A stretch of 64,000 nt of DNA from Diplolepis rosae (Eukaryota > Arthropoda > Insecta > Hymenoptera > Diplolepididae): the NCBI GenBank assembly GCA_030998225.1, contig JAPYXD010000259.1, positions 5,131,001 to 5,195,000 of the forward strand, in the 5' to 3' direction. The notes beneath the pieces were generated by a model. The model saw nothing but the letters and a program-made list of their open reading frames with translations, did no database searches and was not told the DNA's origin. Shown here piece by piece: positions 28,109 through 40,100 of this stretch; within the stretch, counting starts at the first letter, position 1, and the number at the start of each line of letters is the position of its first letter. A program made the translations under genes and the position numbers.

Positions 28109-28603
28109 TCATGCATTGTGAAAGTAACTTATGTGTATGTGCCGTTAAAAAGGCACGTAAAAAGTGCAAAATTATTAGTGACAATTTGTGAAAAACTAAT
28201 ACTAATCAATTCAATTTTTTTTTAAATCAACAGAATACAGTAAATGTATACAAAAGCCAGCCAATTACAGAAAACATTTTACATCAGTGCATTTATTTCA
28301 AATTCATGCAGTGATAATATTTTTTTCCTGGTTTCCTCACACTCAACAGGTCTTCAAAATCTTTTCGCAAACTTAGAATAGAATCAATCTTCATTCATAT
28401 AGCACTTTACACACGGTAATAGTTCCGTCTAAAATTCGCATATGAAGCTATAAGAACAATCTGAAATTCGACGAATGAAATATTTGAACAAGCCCAAGCT
28501 CAAGTATACCTTAACTAGTTCGATCTTATCCACAAAAAAGACATCTCAAATGTCTGATATTAATTTACGCATTCGCTCTTCAACATGTAAACGCTTTATT
28601 ACG

Positions 28604-29884
28604 CTACTTGTTGAAATTCATTGTTTTTCCAACATCCATTTCTGGAAACTGCATGTGTATATGGTTGTCGATTATTTGGAATAATTCTTGTGGTTGAGGA
28701 ATTCTACCTGTTTCTAACTTCGACCACACAGGAACGTCTGCAAATTTTTAATTATAAGAGTTTTAAAAAAAAAAAATTGAAATTTAGTTATCTGAACATT
28801 ATACATATTTTAATTAGAATAAATTTTACCATTAAAGTGAATTTCGAAAGCTCCTGAGGATATCATTTGACCTTCAATAGCGTTACACAAAAAAAAGAGT
28901 AGAATACAAGCATATAGACGATTATCCAGACACCATTGCCAAGCGAAAGGCGCTGGTTGGCCTATCCATTGGAATAAATTAACTCCGCTGAGAATTAAAA
29001 CTATGACTAGAATTTTCGCTATTCCCTGGAAAGAAAAAGAATTCTACTTAAAAAACTTTTCAACGTAATACTGATTATTTTTAAATTATCCAGGCAATCA
29101 ATATACCAGAAAATATAAAGCTAATTGAAGAAAAATAAGAGTTGACAAATATTCTTACCAGGAATTTTGCAATGAACATGTTATACCCTGGAGGATTGTA
29201 GTTCTCACCATCAATCTGAAGTTCAGGATATTTCTGCCTTAGAATACTAACATATTCTTCAAATACTTTTCTGTATCCGCATGAGTAGCTGAATATAAAA
29301 ATAATTGTTCAAATCAAGCTTATCGCAAGTTAATACAACTTTATATTTATTGAGAAACACTTGGAAATATATAAAGAATTTAAATGGATCAAATTGATTC
29401 AATCTTACAAAAATACATATATTTATAATTTAGATATAATATTTGCATTCGGCCAATATTATATACAAGCTAACAGTATAATTATGTATATAGTAGTCTA
29501 TGTATATTCCATCATGTAAATGCAGGAACTTTTTGATAAATGATGTTATAAAATTTAAGTTAACTATCCTCCAGAAATTTAATCAATCATTGATATAAAC
29601 ATAAATGCTGATGCATGATTTTTAGACCTAACCTCTCTGATAAAACATATTCACGTTTTGTCTCAACTTTAGCAAAGTAGATACTTCCAGAATGAAATAG
29701 ACTTAAATTAATTAAATTTGGCATTAATCTCAGTATAATCTGCTTACCAGTAGAAAAACTTCAATGTAGGGCCAGTTTTAGAGCCAAACTTGGTTAAGGG
29801 AATGTCTTCTTTTCCTTGGACTCTCGATTCGAGAACAAAAAGGAGGACGAACAAAAGACAAGTACTTAACTTTAAAGAATACAT
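28604..29884 (-). CDS. SelT: Selenoprotein T homologue, Cys form
   Basis: Four exons (29748-29884, 29159-29288, 28830-29025, 28604-28737) join in frame into 198 residues, the usual length for the family. A cleavable signal peptide (about residues 1-24) is followed by a thioredoxin-like fold. The redox motif is Cys-Tyr-Ser-Cys-Gly-Tyr-Arg, split across the first intron, with Cys at the position that is Sec in vertebrate SELENOT. A hydrophobic segment encoded at the start of exon 3 is the family's membrane helix. The protein is an ER-associated thioredoxin-like oxidoreductase. A polyadenylation signal (minus strand) lies at 28595-28600, a few bases past the stop. Confidence 0.92.
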
Positions 29885-30478
29885 CGTCGGTTTTTCATTA
29901 AAATAATTAACAAAGCAAATAAATAAATTGATTTACGGTAGATATCACAATACAGACTGTACAACATACAAGTGCGAAAGTGATGTGATGACCGTGATAA
30001 CTGAATGGCGTCGAAGTATAGACAAAATATAGATCAGTTTTTATATTGGAGGATACTGTCTAACGTCAGAGGAAAAACTCATCGTGCAGATCGTACTACA
30101 CGTGCACTTTCAACTTTTGTTAATTAATAATACTTTGATACGAGATATAATTTTATTCGCGTTTACCTATATTTGAATGATGTACGTAAACGATAAAATT
30201 TTAGGGTTAGCGCTTCTTTACCTTCAAATGGTTTTTTTAACTCACTTTGATGTTCTCAAGTTCTCATACCATCCGCAAATAAGGTAGTAAAGCACTTTTG
30301 AACGAGGTGTGGATTTAATTTTGCAATAAACAATAAGAGTTTGTTAAATATTTTGATTAATACGATATGGAGAAATAAAATTTATGAAAAATTTAATTTA
30401 TTAAATAAATTTTAACTTGCATAAATTCTCACAAATTTTAATCATCGACATTGTTCTTCGCTGTTATATTACTCAGGC
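29885..30478. other. Intergenic DNA upstream of the SelT gene
   Basis: AT-rich sequence up to the 9-bp target repeat of the foldback element. It should include the SelT 5' untranslated region and promoter. I see no coding or RNA gene. Confidence 0.4.
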
Positions 30479-30487
30479 AGCTCAGGC

Positions 30488-33400
30488 ACCACCGTGAAGT
30501 TAGCATCCCGACTATGAAAAAATCGATTTTTTTTATGGAATCGTTTGGTGGTCGTTTGGTGGCGTTTGGTAGTCTACTTTTGTCGTTTGGTGGTCAAAAT
30601 TGAAAAAGTTATAAGGTTTTCAAAATTGGGGCGCTAACTTCACGCTGCACCCCATATTTTGGAATTTTTTAAAAATTCCTTTTTTAATCGTTTGGTGGTC
30701 GTTTGGTGGTGTTTGGTAGTCTACTTTTGTCGTTTGGTGGTCAAAATTGAAAAAGTTATAAGGTTTTCAAAATCATGAGTAGCACCCCATATTTTGGAAT
30801 TTTTCAAAAATTCTTTTTGATATCGTTTGGTGGTGTTTGGTAGTCTATTTTCAACGTTTGGTGGTCAAAATTAGAAAAGTTATTAAGTTTATAACATTGT
30901 GATGATATACTAAAATTACAAGAACATTTTATTAATAGTTTTTTCAAAGTTATTTTGTCGTGTTTGTTATTTTATTTTGTGTTTTTTGGTATCAATATTA
31001 AACGATTTGGATTGATTCTTTGATAAATATTAGAGAAAATATATTGTTGTGAAGTAATTGCTCCACGCGCACAACAGACGTCCCTGCACCAGCCTACACT
31101 CTCTTAGACTTAGCGGGAAATTTAAATCCAAAATAAACTGACTCTCACAAGAGAAGCTATTTGGTACTATAATTAATAACAGAAGGTTACTTAAAAGGTA
31201 CACTTTTTATTAATAATATTTAATAGAATAATGGCATGCCTTGTAAAGCAGTCTTTACACCTTTATAATTTGATATAAGTAGTGGATAGTTCGTTTCTAT
31301 AACCTTCGATTGAAAGTTTTTTGGTACTAATTTTCACTTTTAATTTTCAAATTTGCTGCAGCTGTAACTCGATGACAAATCATCCGATCGATCATCAGCC
31401 GATAAATCTAACTTGGTAGTCTACTTTTGTCGTTTTGTTGTCAAAATTGAAAAAGTTATAAGGTTTTCAAAATTGGGGTGCTAACTTCACGCTACACCCC
31501 ATATTTTGGAATTTTTCAAAAATTCTTTTTGATATCGTTTGGTGGTCGTTTGGTGGCGTTTGGTAGTCCACTTTCGACGTTTGGTGGTCAAAATTGAAAA
31601 AGTTATAAGGTTTTCAAAATCATGAGTAGCACCCCATATTTTGGAATTTTTCAAAAATTCTTTTTGATATCGTTTGGTGGTCGTTTGGTGGTGTTTGGTA
31701 GTCTATTTTCAACGTTTGGTGGTCAAAATTAGAAAAGTTATTAAGTTTATAACATTGTGATGATATACTAAAATTGCAAGAACATTTTATTAATAGTTTT
31801 TTCAAAGTTATTTTGTCGTGTTTGTTATTTTATTTTGTGTTTTTTGGTATCAATATTAAACGATTTGGATTGATTCTTTAATAAATATTAGAGAAAATAT
31901 ATTGTTGTGAAGTAATTGCTCCACGCGCACAACAGACGTCCCTGCACCAGCCTACACTCTCTTAGACTTAGCGGGAAATTTAAATCCAAAATAAACTGAC
32001 TCTCACAAGAGAAGCTATTTGGTACTATAATTACTAACAGAAGGTTACTTAAAAGGTACACATTTTATTAATAATTTTCAATGGCGTGAGAAACACTTTC
32101 ACTCAGCTATTTGATTATAATGCATATATTGATAACTATGCAAAACATTAGTTCCTTTTACTGCATTAGAATATATGTAAACCTACTTAGCTTCATCGGC
32201 TGAACATTTTACATCTTTTTATCAATCATTGAGTCGAATCTGAATACTAATTATTATTGTAAGGGATCGTTTACACGCTTTTAGAAAAATATATCTTCTT
32301 CTCGCTCTACCACTTAAATATACAAGTGGTAGAGTGAAAAGACGATACATTTTCCAAAAAGCGTGTAAACGATCCCTTATTAATAACTTTAAATGATATA
32401 CTGTAGCTCTGTATGCATAGAATAATGAGAGAAAATGATGTGGAAATATCATTTTTGTATAACAGAAGTCCCTGCACCACCCTGCACTCTCTTAGACTTA
32501 GCGGGAAATTTAAATCCAAACTAAACTCACTTTCACTAGAGAAGTTATTTGGTACTATAACTGATTTTAATTTTTAATTTTTCTGTTAACTTTTTTGAAA
32601 TCTTTAAATACTACTTTTAAAAACCCTGCCGCTCAGAAAAAAATCATCCAACTTTGACGAGTCTCCCTGGTGCATATTTCGGATCGGAACAATTCCGAAT
32701 CGTTCTATATCGTTTTTACTTCTTGAAAACAGTAGAAGATATGGAAAATTTGGCCCAATTTTCCGGATTTTATAAAAGTGGAGGTGTTCCAGACCCCCTA
32801 ACAAACCTGTCAAAACAAATTTCAAGAAACAAAATTTGTTGTGAAAATTGAGCTCAACAACGTAATCCAACGTACAAATTTACGGCTGCAGCGTTGGGTT
32901 GTAACACTGGCTACACGCAAAAAGTTATGTAGATTGCTTCACAAAACATGAAATTATAAGAGCCCCTGGGGCTATTCAATTAGGAACAAAAGATTTTCAT
33001 CAGGCAAGGTACAAATGTACGTAGAAATGTAATTTTTCTGATGTGATATAATATTCGCACAAGTCTTCACCCGGATGAGATACTACATCTCTGTATGCAT
33101 GCATCTTGCATCCAGTAAGTAATGAGAGTGAAGGAGAAAGATTGTGAAAAACTGGACAAAAATTATATTTCCACATAATTTTCTCTCATTATTCTATGCA
33201 TACAGAGCTACAGTATATCATTTAAAGTTATTAATAAGGGATCGTTTACACGCTTTTTGGAAAATGTATCGTCTTTTCACTCTACCACTTGTATATTTAA
33301 GTGGTAGAGCGAGAAGAAGATATATTTTCCTAAAAGCGTGTAAACGATCCCTTACAATAATAATTAGTATTCAGATTCGACTCAATGATTGATAAAAAGA

Positions 33401-34281
33401 TGTAAAATGTTCAGCCGATGAAGCTAAGTAGGTTTACATATATTCTAATGCAGTAAAAGGAACTAATGTTTTGCATAGTTATCAATATATGCATTATAAT
33501 ATAAATAGCTGAGTGAAAGTGTTTCTCACGCCATTGAAAATTATTAATAAAATGTGTACCTTTTAAGTAACCTTCTGTTATTAATTATAGTACCAAATAG
33601 CTTCTCTTGTGAGAGTCAGTTTATTTTGGATTTAAATTTCCCGCTAAGTCTAAGAGAGTGTAGGCTGGTGCAGGGACGTCTGTTGTGCGCGTGGAGCAAT
33701 TACTTCACAACAATATATTTTCTCTAATATTTATCAAAGAATCAATCCAAATCGTTTAATATTGATACCAAAAAACACAAAATAAAATAACAAACACGAC
33801 AAAATAACTTTGAAAAAACTATTAATAAAATGTTCTTGTAATTTTAGTATATCATCACAATGTTATAAACTTAATAACTTTTCTAATTTTGACCACCAAA
33901 CGTTGAAAATAGACTACCAAACACCACCAAACGACCACCAAACGATATCAAAAAGAATTTTTGAAAAATTCCAAAATATGGGGTGCTACTCATGATTTTG
34001 AAAACCTTATAACTTTTTCAATTTTGACCACCAAACGACAAAAGTAGACTACCAAACACCACCAAACGACCACCAAACGATTAAAAAAGGAATTTTTAAA
34101 AAATTCCAAAATATGGGGTGCAGCGTGAAGTTAGCACCCCAATTTTGAAAACCTTATAACTTTTTCAATTTTGACCACCAAACGACAAAAGTAGACTACC
34201 AAACGCCACCAAACGACCACCAAACGATTCCATAAAAAAAAATCAAAATTTTCATAGTCGGGGTGCTAACTTCACGGTGGT
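30488..34281. mobile_element. 3.8 kb foldback transposon with 9-bp target-site duplication
   Basis: The ends are ACCACCGTGAAGTTAGCA and its complement TGCTAACTTCACGGTGGT. The 9-base string AGCTCAGGC stands immediately outside both (30479-30487 and 34282-34290). The right arm (about 33150-34281) pairs with the left arm (about 30488-32455). The outer arms contain tandem units built on CGTTTGGTGGTC and GTTTGGTAGTCTAC, separated by CCCCATATTTTGGAATTTTT. The left arm is longer because a segment is duplicated (about 30735-31213 again at 31577-32077). Tandem repeats in long inverted arms plus a 9-bp duplication are the hallmarks of Foldback/MULE-type elements. No transposase is present; mirror-image short frames in the two arms are by-products. 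Confidence 0.8.
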
Positions 34282-34355
34282 AGCTCAGGCTGCTCAGGTA
34301 CCTTGACAATGGCAACCCATATCTTGGAATTTTTGATGAATTCCCCTTTTAATCG

Positions 34356-34533
34356 TTTATGGTGCATTTATACCTCTGTCTGCCTGACCGGTGCGGACAG
34401 AAAATACATAAGAGTAAAGGAGACAGACAGTGTAAAATTGGACAAAATGAAAACGTCTGTCTTTTTTGCTCTTATGTATTTTCTGTCCGCACCGGTCAGG
34501 CAGACAGAGACAGAGGTATAAATGCACCATAAA
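34356..34533. repeat. Hairpin MITE with TTTATGGTGCATTTATAC ends
   Basis: Arms of about 75 bp are almost perfectly complementary, from TTTATGGTGCATTTATACCT through CCGGTGCGGACAGAAAATAC on the left and back on the right. The loop is near 34440. Two short antiparallel frames across it are artefacts of the symmetry. Confidence 0.75.
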
Positions 34534-34650
34534 TAAAGCTAAAATGTGGCGCCATTCGACAAAAAGTTGCTGTAATACAAATAGAATATCTTTGAACAAG
34601 TAATTCATATAATTATGATGGAACTTCACAGGTAAGTTCGTTTAATTATT

Positions 34651-34904
34651 AATTTTACTACGTTCAACGTGGGCACAATTATATTACCTATCATTACCTA
34701 TGTCCAACATAGTAAAAAGACAATGTTTCACGTAGTGATTTTTCATAGTTCATTTTGCAAAATTACACTACAGACCCTACAGACCCTACAGACTACAATG
34801 TGATTTCACATAACCTTAAAAGTAAAATCACTGTAGAACATTGTATTTTTACTACGTTGAACATAGGTCATATAATCTTCCCCACGTTGAGCGTGGTAAA
34901 ATTA
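34651..34904. repeat. Hairpin element with AATTTTACTACGTTCAACGT ends
   Basis: The left end AATTTTACTACGTTCAACGT pairs with ACGTTGAGCGTGGTAAAATT on the right. An inner pair around CCTATGTCCAACATAGTAAA and TTTACTACGTTGAACATAGG continues it. The element ends about 180 bases before the ATPAF2 start codon, so it may overlap that promoter. Confidence 0.6.
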
Positions 34905-35086
34905 TATACACAATAATTTTTTACAGTGTGGCAGCTGATGACAGTCATGTCGATTTTACAAAGGCTAGCAATCTCATGGCAATCACTACCCGTTTAAAAA
35001 AAATTGTGTTTACTTCATTCCGTGCAGGATTTTGATTTTTGATCTTATATCTTTTGTGATTCAAATGTTAGTATCATTCGTTGACA

Positions 35087-36981
35087 ATGTTTCATGCGAA
35101 GTGTTGGATATTTATGCGTTCCTCAACCATAATGAGAAAAATGGGTAAGTAATGCGTGTTTCGAAAACTGTGTAACATAACTTCATTTTAATCATACGGT
35201 TTATTTTATTTAAGTAATTTTGTATATGACTTTCAAACATCCGCGTTTAAATTAGTTTAAAACTATTATTATTCTATGGGATATAAAATTTCTAATAATA
35301 CACAATAATTTGCAATTTGTTCGAAACGAGTAGTGTACTTAGTTTATTTTTTCAGCCACAGTCAAAAAATTTTATCGACATGCAAATGTTTTATCAAATG
35401 GAGATAAATTTGAAATCGCATTGGATCATAGAAAGTTAAAGACTCCAAAAGGAAAAACCTTTGAAGTTTCTAGCGAACCTCTAGCCTATGCAGTAGCGTT
35501 AGAGTGGGAAAGTCAAAAGGAGACGATTAATCGAAGTAACATGCATTTTGTAAGAAATAAAATTAAGCTAAATTACATCCTAATTTATTATGTACATCAG
35601 CAAGAACAATGTTATCAACTTGTACAAAATTATGCTTAGACTACTATTGCCACTGCCCTTAAATAAAATTATTCTTAGACATGAAGCAGACAGAATATAT
35701 CCTCAAGTATATTTTGATTTTGTAATACTTCTTTCAATTTAACCCTTCGTAGGAACACGTATTTTTACTGGCACCGTGGGTACACGCGGCCCAAAAAGTC
35801 CAGGCTCTTATTTTTTCATGAAAAAGGTCTTAAAAAAATCTCTCAATATTCTGAAATACTTTTTGGGGATCCTATTTTATGTTACAATAGGTTTTGCAGC
35901 AATTTGTTTAGCGATTGTTCATTCATAACAATTTATTCCGATGAAAATATTTCACTTGAAAATTTCGTTATGTCCATTTTGGGACACGTGTACCTACGAA
36001 GGATTAATGTTATAAATTATATCAAGTTTGTAATCGCATAATAATTGTGATTTCATGATAAGAAATTTTGAGATGCGATCCACCTTGTTTAGTCCCAAAA
36101 AAATGATAACTAAACTAGTAACTTTTGTTTTTCAGAATTCTTTATGCAATACAGTTTTGGATAATCCCCATAATAATACCAAAGAAGATATTGTCAAGAG
36201 TATCATCCAATATCTAGAAACAGACACAATTTTATTCCAATCTAGTGTGAGAGAACAATTTTCCACTTTTATTACATTCAATTACAATATCTAAAGTTTG
36301 AGTCAAGAATTTAAGTCTCATTTAAGGATTAGAATACAATTTGATACTTGAAATAACTTGTTGCAGGAAGAAGAAGAATTGTTCAAATTTCAGATAGAAA
36401 AATGGGATCCTATAATTCAGTGGTTTTGCGATCGGTTTCAAATAGATATTGTTAAAACCCGAAGCATAGAGGCACCGGTTGTTACGCCAAAAACGAAAGA
36501 CATTATAATAAAGCATTTGATGTCGTACAACTTCGAGGCTCTTCACGGTAAACTTATGTACTAACTTTTTTTTATTATATGTATCGTATACTGATATTGC
36601 AAATAAATTGTATTTACAGGTTTTAAATTTGGCGTAGATACCATAAAGTCTGTAATTTTGACATTAGCAGCTTCTGAAAATGTAATCAAGGTCGAAGAAG
36701 CTGTTTATCTTTCCCGGCTAGAAGAAGAATATCAAGTAAGTTTGGTTACCTATAAAATTGAATTAATAAAATAAATAAAGACCCTCTTTTAAAATGTTTT
36801 TCTCAGATTCCTTATTCCAATTTTCTAGATTTCACACTGGGGTCGAGTCGAATGGTCACACGAACTTAGTAAATACGATTTACAATCGCGTCTTGCTGCT
36901 GCAATTATATTTATCCATTTGAATTCCAATTCAAGGACTTCTCGACCAAAGCTAGATGAAACTGAGAAACTGAACATGTAA
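35087..36981 (+). CDS. ATPAF2: ATP synthase mitochondrial F1 complex assembly factor 2 (ATP12 homologue)
   Basis: Six exons (35087-35144, 35356-35549, 36136-36246, 36367-36547, 36620-36735, 36829-36981) give 270 residues. The family chaperone binds the F1 alpha subunit in the mitochondrial matrix during assembly of ATP synthase. Diagnostic segments are the early Leu-Asp-x-Arg-Lys-Leu-Lys-Thr-Pro block, the Glu-Trp-Glu-x-Gln block, the Glu-Lys-Trp-Asp-Pro block in exon 4, and a C-terminal Glu-Glu-Glu-Tyr-Gln plus Trp-Gly-x-Val-Glu-Trp. The first 20 residues are basic and Ser-rich, suiting a mitochondrial targeting peptide; other Met codons lie at positions 10, 16 and 19. AATAAA begins three bases after the stop (36984-36989). 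The gene converges on the eys-like gene with only 130 bases between stop codons. Confidence 0.92.
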
Positions 36982-37111
36982 AAAATAAAGGTATAAAATT
37001 ACTTACTATTTTTCATGTTGTAGTATCAACTGAATTTTCATCCTTAAAATCCGATTTAACATTTCTATACTTGACGTATAAAATTTCTTAATAATGTACG
37101 TTTTGTAATAA

Positions 37112-40100
37112 TTATTTAACGAGTTTCTGGCACGTTGACGAAGTACAAGTGATTGAAGAATTAGAACAATCAGGTCCTTCCCAGTCCTTCATGCAGATGC
37201 AACTGAGAACAGATTTGATGTTATGAATCACTAAAGATGTAGATTTCCAAAAAAAAAAAAATGTAACTGTAATACCTGTAGGTTGGTCCGTGATTTAAAC
37301 ATACTGCGCCATTTTTGCACGAATTATGTAAGCATTCATTTCGGTAGCATTCGCCAATTCCTCTTCCAGTTGCGGGACTGGATTCTGTGATTGGGAAGAT
37401 ATTTTCTTCTGTGCGCAGTTCGATATCGTATATGCATCCTGAAAATCCACTGTGCAGAGGCAAATCATGTGGAAGAGTTTCAAAATTTCTCGATTTATGT
37501 CCTCCTGAGAACAAAAAATTCTTTTGAGTTCTGAGAATTTGTTGAAAGAATCATCAGGGATTAATTTTAATTAATTAGTTGAGTTTGAAATTTTTGTCAC
37601 TGCCTACATTATCGGAGGATCACTAGTCGCGTATCAGATAGGATACGTTGTCGACAGGTGTCCTCGTAGACAACTTCAAACTCTTATATCGCAAATAATG
37701 CAAATAAATTCAATATTTATAGAATTTGAAAATCTTTCTGTGGAAAAAATGACGCTTTCGACTGCGCTGGGATTCGAGCCCAGGTCTTTCGATTGCCGGT
37801 CGACTGCTCTGACCACTGAGCTACACAGGCGTCCGACATCTCCTTCTCCACAGGAAGATCTCCTTATATCGCCCAGTGGCTCAGCCTTGCGGCTGTAAAT
37901 GATTTCAAATTAATTAGTTGAGTTTGAAATTTTTGTCACTGCCTACATTATCGGAGGATCACTAGTCGCGTATCAGATAGGATACGTTGTCGACAGGTGT
38001 CCTCGTAGACAACTTCAAACTCTTATATCGCAAATAATGCAAATAAATTCAATATTTATAGAATTTGAAAATCTTTCTGTGGAAAAAATGACGCTTTCGA
38101 CTGCGCTGGGATTCGAGCCCAGGTCTTTCGATTGCCGGTCGACTGCTCTGACCACTGAGCTACACAGGCGTCCGACATCTCCTTCTCCACAGGAAGATCT
38201 CCTTATATCGCCCAGTGGCTCAGCCTTGCGGCTGTAAATGATTTCAAATTAATTAGTTGAGTTTGAAATTTTTGTCACTGCCTACATTATCGGAGGATCA
38301 CTAGTCGCGTATCAGATAGGATACGTTGTCGACAGGTGTCCTCGTAGACAACTTCAAACTCTTATATCGCAAATAATGCAAATAAATTCAATATTTATAG
38401 AATTTGAAAATCTTTCTGTGGAAAAAATGACGCTTTCGACTGCGCTGGGATTCGAGCCCAGGTCTTTCGATTGCCGGTCGACTGCTCTGACCACTGAGCT
38501 ACACAGGCGTCCGACATCTCCTTCTCCACAGGAAGATCTCCTTATATCGCTCCAGTGGCTCAGCCTTGCGGCTGTAAATGATTTCAAATTAATTAGTTGA
38601 GTTTGAAATTTTTGTCACTGCCTACATTATCGGAGGATCACTAGTCGCGTATCAGATAGGATACGTTGTCGACAGGTGTCCTCGTAGACAACTTCAAACT
38701 CTTATATCGCAAATAATGCAAATAAATTCAATATTTATAGAATTTGAAAATCTTTCTGTGGAAAAAATGACGCTTTCGACTGCGCTGGGATTCGAGCCCA
38801 GGTCTTTCGATTGCCGGTCGACTGCTCTGACCACTGAGCTACACAGGCGTCCGACATCTCCTTCTCCACAGGAAGATCTCCTTATATCGCCCAGTGGCTC
38901 AGCCTTGCGGCTGTAAATGATTTCAAATTAATTAGTTGAGTTTGAAATTTTTGTCACTGCCTACATTATCGGAGGATCACTAGTCGCGTATCAGATAGGA
39001 TACGTTGTCGACAGGTGTCCTCGTAGACAACTTCAAACTCTTATATCGCAAATAATGCAAATAAATTCAATATTTATAGAATTTGAAAATCTTTCTGTGG
39101 AAAAAATGACGCTTTCGACTGCGCTGGGATTCGAGCCCAGGTCTTTCGATTGCCGGTCGACTGCTCTGACCACTGAGCTACACAGGCGTCCGACATCTCC
39201 TTCTCCACAGGAAGATCTCCTTATATCGCCCAGTGGCTCAGCCTTGCGGCTGTAAATGATTTCAAATTAATTAGTTGAGTTTGAAATTTTTGTCACTGCC
39301 TACATTATCGGAGGATCACTAGTCGCGTATCAGATAGGATACGTTGTCGACAGGTATCCTCGTAGATAATTTCAAACTCTTATATTGCAAATATTGCAAA
39401 TGAATTCAAATATTTAAAGGATTTGAAAATCTTTCTGTGGAAAAAAAGAAGCTTTCGAAAGACCTGGGCTCGAATCCGAGCGCAGTCGAAAGCGTCTTTT
39501 TTTTTCACAGAAAGATTTTCAAATTCTTTAAATATTGAATTTATTTGCATTATTTGCGATATAAGAGTTTGAAGTTGTCTACGAGGACACCTGTCGACAA
39601 CGTATCCTATCTGACACGCGACTTGTGATCCTCCGATAATGTAGGCAGTGACAAAAATTTCAAACTCAACTAATTAATTTGAAATCATTTACAGCCGCAA
39701 GGCTGAGCCACTGGGCGATATAAGGAGATCTTCCTGTGGAGAAGGAGATGTCGGACGCCTGTGTAGCTCAGTGGTCAGAGCAGTCGACCGGCAATCGAAA
39801 GACCTGGGCTCGAATCCCAGCGCAGTCGAAAGCGTCATTTTTTCCACAGAAAGATTTTCAAATTCTATAAATATTAATTTTAATTTTGAAGAAATTAAAT
39901 CAGGGTAGTAAATTACAATTATCCTTTCAAATCAGGTGTTTACCTTAGATAATAGAATCTTACCGACGTAAAGAATTGGTGAGACGTCTAATCGTGTCAT
40001 GGAACCAACAGTTCGGCCTGTTACGTTCTCTATTCCATCAATCGAAAGCCAAGCTTCTCTTCCTTTTCTACCTGCCCGAATAATGTGTGCCTTTTGAGCT

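Noticed and set aside
31620..33995. Matching short frames on opposite strands (61 and 76-82 residues)
   Set aside because: They are mirror images created by the foldback arms and have no coding signature.
37698..39255. Five identical 66-residue open frames on the plus strand
   Set aside because: They are the antisense of the tRNA-like repeat and recur only because the 339-bp unit repeats.
37573..39400. CRISPR-like direct repeat array
   Set aside because: Units are 339 bp with no unique spacers, in an animal intron.
37759..39828. Cluster of genuine tRNA-Ala genes
   Set aside because: Anticodon GGC, C at position 33, acceptor and anticodon-stem mismatches, retroposon-type target duplications and a long non-tRNA body indicate a tRNA-derived repeat.
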